Below the pieces are notes generated by a model. The model was not told where the DNA came from and searched no databases. It saw only the letters and a list, made by a program, of their open reading frames with translations. Source: Lachnospiraceae bacterium (GTDB taxonomy: Bacteria; Bacillota; Clostridia; Lachnospirales; Lachnospiraceae). Taken from it: 64,000 nt of DNA. The stretch is taken from NCBI GenBank assembly GCA_024682555.1, contig JAIKZD010000032.1, positions 1 through 64,000 on the forward strand, given 5' to 3'. Each line of letters opens with the position of its first letter. Within the stretch, counting starts at the first letter, position 1. The translations under genes were made by a program, and so were the position numbers. This document shows positions 31,455 through 40,772 of the stretch, one piece after another.

Positions 31455-31730
31455 GTGAAAGTAAACATATGCGGAATAGAGCACGAAGTAAAAGAGTACA
31501 CAGACCATTTTAACGGCGATCTGCATCTGGGACAGATCGATTACGGAGAATGTGTAATCAAGATAAACGCAGATGCGAACGAGCAGATGAAACAGGAGGC
31601 ACTATGCCACGAAATGACACACGGGATACTCATGCATCTCGGGTATGATGATCTGTCGAACGATGAGCATTTTGTACAGGCTCTCGGAAATGCAATATAT
31701 CAGGGATTTACAGTAAAGGAGAACAAATAA
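31455..31730 (+). CDS. Small zinc-metallopeptidase-like phage protein (HExxH)
   Basis: A 91-residue protein starting at GTG after AAAGGAG. CHEMTHGILMHLGY is a HExxH zinc-protease motif followed by a helix, in the minimal form known from ImmA-like and SprT-like phage proteins. It lies between the MuF gene and the large terminase. It may process a structural protein or counter a host factor. It has no counterpart in the remnant at 48 kb. Confidence 0.65.
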   Translation: MKVNICGIEHEVKEYTDHFNGDLHLGQIDYGECVIKINADANEQMKQEALCHEMTHGILMHLGYDDLSNDEHFVQALGNAIYQGFTVKENK

Positions 31731-31732
31731 TC

Positions 31733-32032
31733 ATGAGATGTGCACTAAGCTATGACAAAAACAAGGATCTTATCGACCAGAAGCTTTCAGCCTGGGGAGA
31801 GATGCAGTCTCTCGAAGAGGATCCTGCCTACAAAGAAGAGGATATCAAGGACGAAAAGGAAAGAGAATACTTCCTCGGATACAAGATGGCCTGCGATGAG
31901 ATTTGCAAGGATATTGACAACATCGTAGAGGATGAAATGATGTCCGAAGAAGCTTCCGACCATCTTCAGGCACTTATGGCCGGGAGTATTGCTATGCAGC
32001 TCTTCAGTATATTGGACAATCAGGAGGAATGA
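31733..32032 (+). CDS. Hypothetical acidic phage protein (MRCALS family)
   Basis: A 99-residue, very acidic helical protein beginning MRCALSYDKN. The start is shared with a truncated copy at 48188 (MRCALSFEEN). It overlaps the next small gene (AATGATGG). The function is unknown. Confidence 0.6.
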   Translation: MRCALSYDKNKDLIDQKLSAWGEMQSLEEDPAYKEEDIKDEKEREYFLGYKMACDEICKDIDNIVEDEMMSEEASDHLQALMAGSIAMQLFSILDNQEE

Positions 32033-32208
32033 TGGACGAAGTAACAAGAGCTCGCGACAAAGCCATTGCGATGGATATTATCGACGGATTGAAAGAACAG
32101 CATATCAGCACAGGAGAAGCGCAGGAGATTTTGTATATCGCACAGGATCTGATTAGAGAAAGCCAGAGCAAGCAGTCTCTTACCGATATGCTTAAATCAA
32201 TGCTTTAA
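32032..32208 (+). CDS. Hypothetical small phage protein, 58 residues
   Basis: A helical protein overlapping the previous stop, followed by AAGGAG. A further 15-codon ORF (32218-32265) precedes the large terminase ribosome site and is not annotated. The function is unknown. Confidence 0.5.
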   Translation: MDEVTRARDKAIAMDIIDGLKEQHISTGEAQEILYIAQDLIRESQSKQSLTDMLKSML

Positions 32209-32278
32209 GGAGAACCGATGAGATTCAGGAGCAGATCACCAGACATGAGGAACACGTCGAACTGAGAAAGGAGGGCTT

Positions 32279-33670
32279 ATGGCACGAATAGGACGCCAGC
32301 AGCCCACTCAGTCCGCAATAATTCCATACACGGAGACCAGAGGGAAAGAGGCAGTTAAGCTTTATTCTTTAACCGGCAGAGAGCTCATGGAATGGCAGCA
32401 GGGTGTTCTTATGAACATGATGGCTGTCAATGAGGATGGTCTGTGGACTCACATAAAGTTCGGGTATGCCGTATCAAGGCGAAACGGCAAGACTGAGAGC
32501 GTTTATGCCAGAGAGATGTGGGGTCTTCTTCACGGAGAGAAGATCCTACACACGGCACACCGTACAGATACGGCACACAGCTCATGGGAAGCACTTTACG
32601 AGCTTCTGAAGAAGGCGGGCATTCCCATAGAGCACACCTTCAGAGCCAACGGCAGAGAGCATATATTCGTGACCGGCGGAGGCAGGATCGAGTATCGTAC
32701 CAGAACATCAAAGGTCGGACTCGGCCAGGGCTATGACCTGCTCGTGATAGATGAGGCACAGGAGTACCAGGACGATCAGGAGACCGCCCTTAAGTACATC
32801 GTCACGGCATCGAAGAATCCGCAGATAATTATGCTTGGAACACCGCCGACGGCAGTGAGTTCCGGAGATGTATTCAACCGATTAAGAGGAGAGATCCTTG
32901 CGGGAAAGACAACAGATTCCGGATGGGAGGAGTGGTCGACAGAGAAACAGCATGATCCTCATGATGTGGATATATGGTATGAGACAAACCCGGCTCTTGG
33001 GATCACTCTTAAGGAAAGAGATATAGCCGCAGAGATCACCGGGGATATCCTCGACTTTAACATCCAGCGTCTGGGATTATGGGTCCAGAAGAACCTCAAA
33101 TCAGCAATATCCGAAGCGGAGTGGATGGATCTTAAGGTCAAGAAAATGCCAAAGCTTGATGGAAAACTCTGCGTGGGGATCAAATACGGTAAGGACGGAG
33201 AGAACGTATCCATGTCGGTGGCCGCAAAAACAGCTGCCGGAAAGATATTTGTTGAAGCTATTGACTGCCGCCCGATCAGAGGCGGCGACAACTGGATGCT
33301 GAAGTTCTTAAAAGCTGCGGATGTGGCACAGGTCATTATAGACGGTGCCAGTGGTCAGCAGCTCATGAAAGAACAGATGCATGAAGCGAAGATAAAGCTG
33401 ATTCCCGTTCTTCCGACCGTTAAGGAAGTTATCACCGCAAATGCAGTATTTGAGCAGGCACTTGAGGCCAAGGAGATAAGACATGCCGGACAGCCATCAC
33501 TCACACAGGCGGTCACGAATTGCGACAAGAGAACCATAGGCTCCAATGGCGGATTTGGATTCAAGAGCCTCAAGGAGGGCATTGATATCAGTCTCATGGA
33601 CTCTATGATACTTGCTCACTGGGCATGTACCCGTGTAAAGAAGAGAAAGAAACAGCAGGTAAGATATTAG
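32279..33670 (+). CDS. terL: Terminase large subunit
   Basis: A 463-residue packaging motor. The ATPase part has the Walker A variant AVSRRNGKTES (about residues 64-74) and Walker B DLLVIDEA (153-160), followed by LGTPPT. The C-terminal nuclease part includes VIIDGASG and DISLMDSM as metal-binding acidic positions. Unusually, it lies downstream of portal and MuF instead of next to the small subunit. It starts after GAAAGGAGGG. Confidence 0.9.
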   Translation: MARIGRQQPTQSAIIPYTETRGKEAVKLYSLTGRELMEWQQGVLMNMMAVNEDGLWTHIKFGYAVSRRNGKTESVYAREMWGLLHGEKILHTAHRTDTAHSSWEALYELLKKAGIPIEHTFRANGREHIFVTGGGRIEYRTRTSKVGLGQGYDLLVIDEAQEYQDDQETALKYIVTASKNPQIIMLGTPPTAVSSGDVFNRLRGEILAGKTTDSGWEEWSTEKQHDPHDVDIWYETNPALGITLKERDIAAEITGDILDFNIQRLGLWVQKNLKSAISEAEWMDLKVKKMPKLDGKLCVGIKYGKDGENVSMSVAAKTAAGKIFVEAIDCRPIRGGDNWMLKFLKAADVAQVIIDGASGQQLMKEQMHEAKIKLIPVLPTVKEVITANAVFEQALEAKEIRHAGQPSLTQAVTNCDKRTIGSNGGFGFKSLKEGIDISLMDSMILAHWACTRVKKRKKQQVRY

Positions 33671-33743
33671 AGAAGGGCCACAGGGCTCTTTTTTAATACA
33701 ATTTTACGCTCACCACGCGGATAAGTGGGGAAAGGACAACAAG

Positions 33744-34217
33744 ATGGCAGATTTTACACCTATCACAACACAGGAAGAATTTGATGCAGCGATCAAGGAT
33801 CGTCTCACAAGAGACCGGGAGGCTCAGGCAAAGAAAGTCGCAGAAAAGTATGCGGATTATGATGACCTGAAGACCAAAACGGCAGAATATGAGAAACAGA
33901 TTGTGGACTTTACCGAGAAGCTTAAGGGATCAGAGGAGAAAGACAAGAAGATCGCGGAACTTGAAGGTGCCGTGAAGAAACACGAAAACTCGGCCTTAAG
34001 GATCAAGATAGCTCATGAAGCAGGCCTTGATTACAATCTGGCATCCCGCCTCACAGGAGAGAGTGAGGAAGAAATCAGAGCGGACGCTAAGTCACTTTCC
34101 GAAACGATAGGCAAGATGAAGACATCTGCGGCACCGGCAAAGAGCACAGAACCTGCCGGTGGAGCAGACAAATCAAAAGCAGGCTATCAAACCCTGCTAA
34201 GCAGCTTGAAATCATAA
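33744..34217 (+). CDS. Capsid scaffolding protein (DUF4355-like)
   Basis: A 157-residue coiled-coil protein (about residues 20-85 rich in Glu/Lys heptads) ending in a flexible Ala/Gly tail, directly before the major capsid gene. This is the typical form of siphophage scaffolding proteins, which guide capsid assembly and are removed later. Confidence 0.8.
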   Translation: MADFTPITTQEEFDAAIKDRLTRDREAQAKKVAEKYADYDDLKTKTAEYEKQIVDFTEKLKGSEEKDKKIAELEGAVKKHENSALRIKIAHEAGLDYNLASRLTGESEEEIRADAKSLSETIGKMKTSAAPAKSTEPAGGADKSKAGYQTLLSSLKS

Positions 34218-34230
34218 GGAGGATTTATAA

Positions 34231-35157
34231 ATGAGCAGCATAATTTCTAAAGGAACCGGCCTTTTTCCGGAGGAACTTGTAAAAGGGATGGTAAATCTCG
34301 TAAAGGGTAAGTCGGCAATCGCCAACCTGTGCGGTTCCACCCCCATAGCATTCAACGGCAATAAGGAATTCACCTTCGACATGGATTCCGAGATTGATAT
34401 CGTAGCTGAGAATGGTGCAAAGTCCAATGGCGGCGCAACCATCGGAGCAAGAACGATCGTACCCTTCAAGGTAGAATATGGAACTCGTGTTTCTGATGAG
34501 TTCATGCAGGAGAATGAAGATTACCAGCTCGGAATTCTTCAGGCCTTCACCGAGGGCTTTTCAAAGAAACTTGCGAGAGGTCTTGATATCATGGCCTTCC
34601 ATGGCGTTAATCCCAGAACGGGGGTAGCATCCAGCATCATCGGCAACAATTGCTTTGATCTTGCAGAAATAGCTCCTTCAACACCGATCACCAGGATCCA
34701 TCATCAGACCGCCAGCGGAGATGCTAACGATCACATGGAGGCAGCTATTGCGGCAGTACAGGGTGCAGAGTGGGAGGTAAACGGTGCAGCAATGGCGCCC
34801 GCATTCAGATCTGCACTTGCAGCTCTTACGCTGGGAACCGATAACGCACAGCCTCGCTTCCCTGAGCTTGCATGGGGTTCTGCACCCGGAGTCATCAAGG
34901 GGCTTCCTGTGCAGGTTAACGGCACAGTAGCATTCGGAAGTTCGCCCGACCTTTCTATAGTTGGCGATTTCCAGAACTGCTTCAAATGGGGCTACGCTAA
35001 GCAGATACCTGTTAAGGTTATCGAGTATGGTAACCCTGACAACAATGCCGAGCTCGGAGATCTTCAGGGTCATAACCAGGTATATCTCAGAGCTGAGGCT
35101 TATATCGGATTCAGCATTCTCGTCCCTGCTGCATTCGCTATCATCGATAACCAGTAA
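34231..35157 (+). CDS. Major capsid protein, HK97 fold
   Basis: A 308-residue capsid subunit. It begins with an N-arm and contains the E-loop/P-domain pattern (FTFDMDSEIDIVAENGAKSN; VPFKVEYGTRVSDEFMQE) of HK97-fold proteins of clostridial phages, with a C-terminal A-domain end (SILVPAAFAIID). The strong AAGGAGG site agrees with high expression. Its stop shares a base with the next gene (TAATG). Confidence 0.9.
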   Translation: MSSIISKGTGLFPEELVKGMVNLVKGKSAIANLCGSTPIAFNGNKEFTFDMDSEIDIVAENGAKSNGGATIGARTIVPFKVEYGTRVSDEFMQENEDYQLGILQAFTEGFSKKLARGLDIMAFHGVNPRTGVASSIIGNNCFDLAEIAPSTPITRIHHQTASGDANDHMEAAIAAVQGAEWEVNGAAMAPAFRSALAALTLGTDNAQPRFPELAWGSAPGVIKGLPVQVNGTVAFGSSPDLSIVGDFQNCFKWGYAKQIPVKVIEYGNPDNNAELGDLQGHNQVYLRAEAYIGFSILVPAAFAIIDNQ

Positions 35158-35318
35158 TGTACACATACACAAACGGCAAAACGACCATCACGACCGCCTG
35201 TAAAATATCAGGCGGCGGGTGGGAGCCTGTGTCTAAGGTTATAGAATCCAAACAGAACACGAGATCTGAGGATGACAAGGAAACCAAGACAACAGCCAAG
35301 AGGAAAAAGAATGAGTGA
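35157..35318 (+). CDS. Small protein after the capsid gene, 53 residues
   Basis: The ORF overlaps the capsid stop by one base and the next gene by eight. The product begins with a short strand region (YTYTNGKTTITTACKISGGGW) and ends in a Lys-rich tail. Similar short head proteins follow capsid genes in related phages. The function is unknown. Confidence 0.6.
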   Translation: MYTYTNGKTTITTACKISGGGWEPVSKVIESKQNTRSEDDKETKTTAKRKKNE

Positions 35319-35712
35319 TTATGCAACGGTAGATGACATCATAACACTGAAGAGATCCATTACAGCAGAAGAGCAGGAAAGAGCTGAAGCTCTCATTTCA
35401 TTGGTCAGTGACATCATACGTGTTGCGGGAATTTCAGTTGGCAGAGATGTAGACCAGATGATCGAGGACCTGCCGGAATATGCATCTGTCGTTAAATCTG
35501 TGACCGTAGGAGTGGTTTTAAGAGAACTTGACACCCCGGCTGGTCAGCTTCCCGCTACCCAGCAGACAGAAACGACAGGAAGCGTATCCCTGTCATACTC
35601 ACTCCCGAATGCCAGTGATACCATAAGGCTGTGGCCGAGCGATCTGAAGATGTTGGGCTTTAAAAAGCAGCGATACGGAGTGATTGAAATGTGGGGTAAT
35701 GGCAATGAGTAG
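35311..35712 (+). CDS. Head-tail connector protein (gp6-like adaptor)
   Basis: The product is 133 residues from the ATG at 35311 (after AGAGGAAAAAG), mostly helical at the N-terminus (VDDIITLKRSITAEEQERAEALI), as in HK97 gp6/SPP1 gp15 adaptors, which form a ring under the portal. Position between capsid and closure genes supports this. Confidence 0.72.
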   Translation: MSDYATVDDIITLKRSITAEEQERAEALISLVSDIIRVAGISVGRDVDQMIEDLPEYASVVKSVTVGVVLRELDTPAGQLPATQQTETTGSVSLSYSLPNASDTIRLWPSDLKMLGFKKQRYGVIEMWGNGNE

Positions 35713-36049
35713 ACCTATAAAGTTTTGGCACCAGAGTGTCACCAGGCTGAGGCCCGGTGAAACGGAGAGCAGAGGATCCATCATTCCTGACTGGGATAAT
35801 CCGGATCGACTTAAGATCGATAATTGTTCGGTACAGCCGTCTGAAACAGGATTGTCACAGGATGGAAGAGTCTTAGGCCTCCGGGAGGATCTTAGAGTCT
35901 TTATGCCCTTAGATGCTGATGTTAAAGAAGGCGATCATATCATTTATGACGGAGAAGAGTATTCCATAAGCGGTATGCCTCAAAAAAGAATATCAGCTAC
36001 AGGCAGATTGGATCATATTCAGCTTAACCTTGAAAGGTGGTCAGGATGA
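35699..36049 (+). CDS. Head closure / head-tail joining protein
   Basis: The product is 116 residues from ATG 35699. The beta-rich end DVKEGDHIIYDGEEYSISGMP resembles SPP1 gp16-type stopper proteins, which close the head and bind the tail. The gene overlaps both neighbours. Confidence 0.72.
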   Translation: MAMSRPIKFWHQSVTRLRPGETESRGSIIPDWDNPDRLKIDNCSVQPSETGLSQDGRVLGLREDLRVFMPLDADVKEGDHIIYDGEEYSISGMPQKRISATGRLDHIQLNLERWSG

Positions 36050-36315
36050 ACGGAGTCAGCATAGAGTGGAAACATGAAGGATTCGCCGATATAGAATGCT
36101 CCGATGCTGTGAGAAGCGTATGTATGGATGCAGCTAACAGTATTAAAACAAGAGCTGATGGCGGAATATCGGGAGAAAGCACCGGTTATAAAGTCAGCTC
36201 GCATATCGGTAATGCATACGGATCCAGACGAGTAATAGTCAATGTCAGCACATCAGATCATGCATCTGCTGTTGCAGAAGCAGAAAACAAAGCTTTATCC
36301 AAGGCGGTGATGTAA
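36046..36315 (+). CDS. HK97 gp10-like head-tail protein
   Basis: An 89-residue protein with the pattern VCMDAANSIKTRADG...SHIGNAYGSRRVIVNVSTSDHASAVAEAENKALSKAV, matching the minor head-tail component placed second after the adaptor in HK97-like phages. It overlaps neighbours by four bases and one base. Confidence 0.7.
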   Translation: MNGVSIEWKHEGFADIECSDAVRSVCMDAANSIKTRADGGISGESTGYKVSSHIGNAYGSRRVIVNVSTSDHASAVAEAENKALSKAVM

Positions 36316-36701
36316 TGAGAATCAAAAGAAGCGTAGATATAGAGGATGTAATAAGGACTGCTTTGAATGAACATATCACTGCCTATTGCAGACCACTGCC
36401 AAAAGAATACAGGTTGCCCAATATACTGGTAACACAGGTAGGAGGCGCAGACAGAAATAACATTGATTCTTTCGAAGTAGTTCTTGATGCGAGAGCTAAA
36501 ACGGAAGAGACTGCATCTCTTACACTTCGAAATGCCATCGGCATACTGAAAGAGATTGCAGCTGAACAATCAACTGCAATCAGATATATAACGGTAAACA
36601 CTAACGGCTCGTGGGATTTTGATCCCGTCAGGCCGGATTTAGCTTTGTGCACAGCGCGGATACGCGTTACGGCACATATGGAAAATGTGGAGGTAAACTA
36701 A
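36315..36701 (+). CDS. Tail completion / terminator protein
   Basis: A 128-residue protein in the position of gpU-like tail terminators, with alternating strands and helices (VVLDARAKTEETASLTLRNAIGILKEIA). It caps the tail tube at the head-proximal end. The assignment is mainly by gene order. Confidence 0.65.
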   Translation: MRIKRSVDIEDVIRTALNEHITAYCRPLPKEYRLPNILVTQVGGADRNNIDSFEVVLDARAKTEETASLTLRNAIGILKEIAAEQSTAIRYITVNTNGSWDFDPVRPDLALCTARIRVTAHMENVEVN

Positions 36702-37253
36702 ATGTCAGAAACAAAATTAGGCGCCGGCAAGGCGACGGGTATGTTTTATCATGCTCCCAAAAACACAGCTCTTCCTACTTCACCCATGGAGCAGCTGTCA
36801 TCTGCCTGGACGAAGGTAGGAGATATAACGAGTGACGGTATTACTCTTAATCTTGAAAGAGATACAGAGGACCTTAAGAACTGGGCGAATGTGATCAAAA
36901 GAACGATTATGACCAATCATTCCGAAGAGGTTGAAGCTCCTGTAATGGATACAACCGAGGAGGCATTGAAAACAGTTCTTGGCGAGGATAATGTCACCGT
37001 TACGGAGGCAACGGCAGAACATGGTACGATCATTACAGCATCTCTTTCGGCGGCTTCTCTTCCCAGCGAGGAAGCATTTCTCTTTCTCATGAAAGACGGT
37101 GATGATCTCATGGCGTTAGGGTGCACAAATGGACAGGTTGCCAGTGTTGATTCCGTGGCATTCAAACCTGAAGAGGGTATCACCTGGACAGCAACGATCA
37201 AAGCACTTGGTGAAGGATGGAAATTCATCCTGGATGACAGCCAGACACTTTGA
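36702..37253 (+). CDS. Major tail tube protein
   Basis: A 183-residue beta-rich protein immediately before the tail chaperone genes. The WTKVGDITSDGITLNLERDTEDLKNW segment is typical of siphophage tail tube proteins of Bacillota. It polymerises into the non-contractile tube. Confidence 0.8.
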   Translation: MSETKLGAGKATGMFYHAPKNTALPTSPMEQLSSAWTKVGDITSDGITLNLERDTEDLKNWANVIKRTIMTNHSEEVEAPVMDTTEEALKTVLGEDNVTVTEATAEHGTIITASLSAASLPSEEAFLFLMKDGDDLMALGCTNGQVASVDSVAFKPEEGITWTATIKALGEGWKFILDDSQTL

Positions 37254-37267
37254 GGAGGCGGTAAAAG

Positions 37268-37552
37268 ATGAAAAAAAACAGCTTTATCATTAAGGAGCAC
37301 GAACCTTTCATCATAGAGGGAAAGAAGGGCAAGTATGAAATCCCTGCGTGGGTTACTCTTTCGGCTGATGACGTTGAAGAACTCTCAAAGCTCAATATTA
37401 ACACGCCTCCGAAAGAGAGGTATGCCATCCTGAAAGATTTCCTCCTGAAGGTTGCCCCCGGCCTCGATAAAGAAGGACTCGGAGACATGGGATATGTACA
37501 GATATACAGCGCATATGAAACTGCTCAGGGTCTTACTGTAGTGGGGGAATAA
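37268..37552 (+). CDS. Tail assembly chaperone, short (G) form
   Basis: A 94-residue protein between tail tube and tape measure, in the place of lambda gpG. Its last codons GTG GGG GAA TAA contain the run GGGGGAA, at which a -1 shift would avoid the stop and enter the frame of the next ORF. The chaperone keeps the tape measure soluble. Confidence 0.75.
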   Translation: MKKNSFIIKEHEPFIIEGKKGKYEIPAWVTLSADDVEELSKLNINTPPKERYAILKDFLLKVAPGLDKEGLGDMGYVQIYSAYETAQGLTVVGE

Positions 37553-37971
37553 AAAGCCTTGCGAAATTCGTGAGAGAACATCGTAAGGCTATTGAATATG
37601 ATCTTGTATCCAGAACCGGGTATACGATAAATGATATTGGGCGTTCTCTTGATTGGGGAGCGCTCAGTTCATTTATAGAGAATCTTGGCTTTGATTCCGC
37701 TCTCATGAGGGAACTGGAGCCGGAATATCATATTTGGGATACGAGAGCAAAAACAAACGCGATCTTAGCGGACATATATGATGTACTCGCCATGATAAAT
37801 GTAAATCTTGTGTCCATAGGAAGCGGTAAGAAAGCAAAACGCCCGAAACCATACAATCGACCGGGAAGTGAAAATGAAACGACGAAGAGAATCGGATCAG
37901 GAGCATTACCGGTAAAAGAACTTGAAGAATGGATAGAGAAAAAGAGGCAGCAATATGTCAAACATGATTGA
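37519..37971 (+). CDS. Tail chaperone extension (T part, DUF5361-like), reached by -1 frameshift
   Basis: The open frame runs from 37519 with no stop. The first possible internal start is a GTG at 37570 which has no ribosome site. The overlap with the G frame covers its last 34 bases and includes GGGGGAA followed by TAA, so a -1 slip yields ...GGIKSLAKFVREHRKAIEYD and a G-T fusion of about 235 residues. This copies the lambda G/GT system. It overlaps the tape measure start by 17 bases. Confidence 0.72.
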   Translation, partial: NCSGSYCSGGIKSLAKFVREHRKAIEYDLVSRTGYTINDIGRSLDWGALSSFIENLGFDSALMRELEPEYHIWDTRAKTNAILADIYDVLAMINVNLVSIGSGKKAKRPKPYNRPGSENETTKRIGSGALPVKELEEWIEKKRQQYVKHD

Positions 37972-40771
37972 AGTCGCAAGAGCGACAGTGACCATAGTAC
38001 CTAATATGCAGGGATCCCAGGGGATTATAGAACAGGAATTGACCGGAGCTGCTTCAGCGGCAGCGACAAAGGCGGGTGAGGCAGCCGGTAAAACTCTCGG
38101 AAGTTCCATGTCATCATCGCTGAAAAAGACAGGCGCAAGTGTTTCTAAAGTAGGCGATGACCTTACCAAAAAGGTGACACTTCCTCTTGCAGGGGTAGGT
38201 ATGGCAGCATATGCGGCTTCATCGGATTTTGAGACTGCATTTGCACAGCTATCCACTATAGCAGACACATCAAATGTTTCAGTAGAAGAATTAAAAAAGG
38301 GGATAAAGGATTTATCGAGTTCTACAGGAGTTTCCATGGCGGAGATATCCGAGGCCATGTATTCGGCAATATCGGCAGGTCAGGATACAGCTGATGCTCT
38401 TGGATTCGTTGAAACCTCAATGAAGCTGGCAAAGGGTGGCTTCACTGATACAGCCACAGCAACAGACGTATTAACGACAGCGCTGAACGCATACGGAATG
38501 GCCGCCGATCAGGTGACACACATCGGCGATGTTCTCATTGAGACTCAGAACGAAGGAAAGACGACCGTGGCCGAGCTTGGAGCTTCACTCGGTAAAGTAA
38601 TACCGACGGCAGCATCTGCAAATATTGGCTTTGAAGATCTGGCTTCACAGTTTGTGGCGCTCACGAAAAACGGTATCGGAACGGCAGAGGCGACAACCTA
38701 CATAAACTCCATGATCAATGAGCTGTCAAAAAGCGGAACCTCAGCCTCAAATATTTTCAAGGACATATCTGGCCAGACGTTTCCTGAGTACATCAAATCA
38801 GGACATTCCACGGCGGAGGCTATGCAGCTTCTCGGTAATAGCATGAAGGCCAATCAGGAGCAGCTTGATAAGATAAAAGGTGCAATGACAGAGCTTGAAG
38901 AAACAGGAAGTACTACGAGTGAAGTCTTTGAAACCATTGCCGGAAAATCCTTCCAGGATTTTATAGCGTCGGGGAAAACTGTTGATGATGCCATGAAATT
39001 ACTGGAAGATGATTCAGCTGCGCTAAAAGTCGCGATAGGAGATGCATTTGGATCAGCCGAAGCGGGTAAGGCAGCGAATGTCCTTGCAAGTCATTTTGAT
39101 GATGCGGATACTGCGATGAAAAATATGCTATCCACATCGGGTCAGATGGAGTCCGCTTTTGCGACAATGGACGAAACAACGGCCGCAAATATGCAGCGTC
39201 TGACCAACCAGTTTACAAATCTGGCCATAACACTAGGTGAGTCATTACTTCCTATACTTCAGCCTGTGATGGAGCAGCTGTCCGCGGGTATAGCTACCAT
39301 ATCCGAAAAATGGCAGTCGTTGTCACCGGAGATGCAGAACACTATTGTCAAGGCCGCAGCAGTAGCAGCGGCAGCAGGTCCTGTTTTATCCATAGGCGGC
39401 AAACTGATCAGCGGTGTAGGAACGTTAACAGGCGGTATCGGAAAACTGGTCGGTAAACTCGGAGGAGCGACCTCATCTATCGCTTCTATAGGTTCGGCTG
39501 CCGGAGGTGCAACCGGATCTGTAGCAGGGTGTGCGGGATCCTTTGGAACCCTGGCCGGACAGGCACTTAAACTGGTAGCGGTGGGTGCTTCATTAGCGCT
39601 TATAGGTGTTGGAATAAAATTGATAGCAGACAGTGCTATTAAACTGGCAGAGGCGGGGACTCCGGCGGCAATAGCGATGGGGGCTTTATCCGCCGGGATA
39701 CTTGTATTTATGGGTGTCATGGCTTTACTTGGACCGACGCTTACTGCCGGAGCTGTAGGAATCGGTGTGTTTGGAGCTGCAGTTTTAGGGATTGGAGCAG
39801 GGATAGGAGTAGCTACTGCCGGAATATCTTTACTTTTGGATTCTCTGGCAAATCTTACTGAAACTGTTTCTCAAAATGCTCCGGGAATAAACCAGATAAT
39901 AGATCAGACAGGTCAAAGCTTCTCGAGTGTAATAAGTGCAATATCCAGCGGTATTTCCGGAGTTCTTAATTCGGTAGCGGGAATATTTGATTCAATCGGA
40001 GAAGCTGCTCTTAATGCCGGACGGGGTTTTGATAAGATGGCCGATGGAGCTGTTAAGATAGCAGGGACCAACCTGGTGGATCTCGGTGCATCAATGGCGG
40101 CGGTTGCCACCGGTATAGGCAGGATAACATCCAAATCAAGTGAAATCTCAACAGTAGCAGATAGCTTTGAAAAACTCTCGAAGTCACTATCACAGCTTGG
40201 AAATACTTCAATAGATGCTTTGGGTACCGGATTGAACACAAGCAGTGAGCAGATAAAAAAATGGGGTAATAATACGAAACAGGTATTTGATACGACCTTC
40301 AACAGTATTGTTAACATCACAGAGACAAAGCTCAGTCAGTTTAATAAGTCAGTTTCTGATCAGATGTCTACTGCAAATAATACTGTAAAACGTGAGCTTT
40401 CTAAAATGCAGGACTCTTTTGAAAATACGAAGTTTTCATTCGGCAATATCAAACTTCCGCATTTCAAAATGAAAGGGGAATTCAATGCAGAAAAAAAGAA
40501 GGTTCCTGAGGTAGAGGTTGAATGGTATAAAAAAGCGGCTATACAAGGTGCTTTATTTGATAAGCCCCAGATAATCGGTGTTGGAGATGCAAGCCAGCCT
40601 GAGATGCTTTTAGGTGAAAACACACTGTACAGATCTATTAAGAAGGCTGTAGGAGAAGCGTCCGGGGCCATGGTTATCAATAATACTATCACTGTTAACG
40701 GAGCTGAAGATCCCGAAGAATGGACACGGGGCTTCATAAGAACATTACAGCGCGAAGCAAGGATGGCATAA
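37955..40771 (+). CDS. Tail tape measure protein
   Basis: A 938-residue protein with long helical and Ala/Gly-rich regions, an N-terminal tape-measure family domain (about residues 60-300) and hydrophobic stretches at about residues 530-630 that may insert in the host membrane during DNA entry. Its length would set a tail of roughly 140 nm by the usual rule of about 0.15 nm per residue. Together with no sheath gene this indicates a siphovirus. Confidence 0.92.
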   Translation: MSNMIEVARATVTIVPNMQGSQGIIEQELTGAASAAATKAGEAAGKTLGSSMSSSLKKTGASVSKVGDDLTKKVTLPLAGVGMAAYAASSDFETAFAQLSTIADTSNVSVEELKKGIKDLSSSTGVSMAEISEAMYSAISAGQDTADALGFVETSMKLAKGGFTDTATATDVLTTALNAYGMAADQVTHIGDVLIETQNEGKTTVAELGASLGKVIPTAASANIGFEDLASQFVALTKNGIGTAEATTYINSMINELSKSGTSASNIFKDISGQTFPEYIKSGHSTAEAMQLLGNSMKANQEQLDKIKGAMTELEETGSTTSEVFETIAGKSFQDFIASGKTVDDAMKLLEDDSAALKVAIGDAFGSAEAGKAANVLASHFDDADTAMKNMLSTSGQMESAFATMDETTAANMQRLTNQFTNLAITLGESLLPILQPVMEQLSAGIATISEKWQSLSPEMQNTIVKAAAVAAAAGPVLSIGGKLISGVGTLTGGIGKLVGKLGGATSSIASIGSAAGGATGSVAGCAGSFGTLAGQALKLVAVGASLALIGVGIKLIADSAIKLAEAGTPAAIAMGALSAGILVFMGVMALLGPTLTAGAVGIGVFGAAVLGIGAGIGVATAGISLLLDSLANLTETVSQNAPGINQIIDQTGQSFSSVISAISSGISGVLNSVAGIFDSIGEAALNAGRGFDKMADGAVKIAGTNLVDLGASMAAVATGIGRITSKSSEISTVADSFEKLSKSLSQLGNTSIDALGTGLNTSSEQIKKWGNNTKQVFDTTFNSIVNITETKLSQFNKSVSDQMSTANNTVKRELSKMQDSFENTKFSFGNIKLPHFKMKGEFNAEKKKVPEVEVEWYKKAAIQGALFDKPQIIGVGDASQPEMLLGENTLYRSIKKAVGEASGAMVINNTITVNGAEDPEEWTRGFIRTLQREARMA

Positions 40772-40772
40772 T

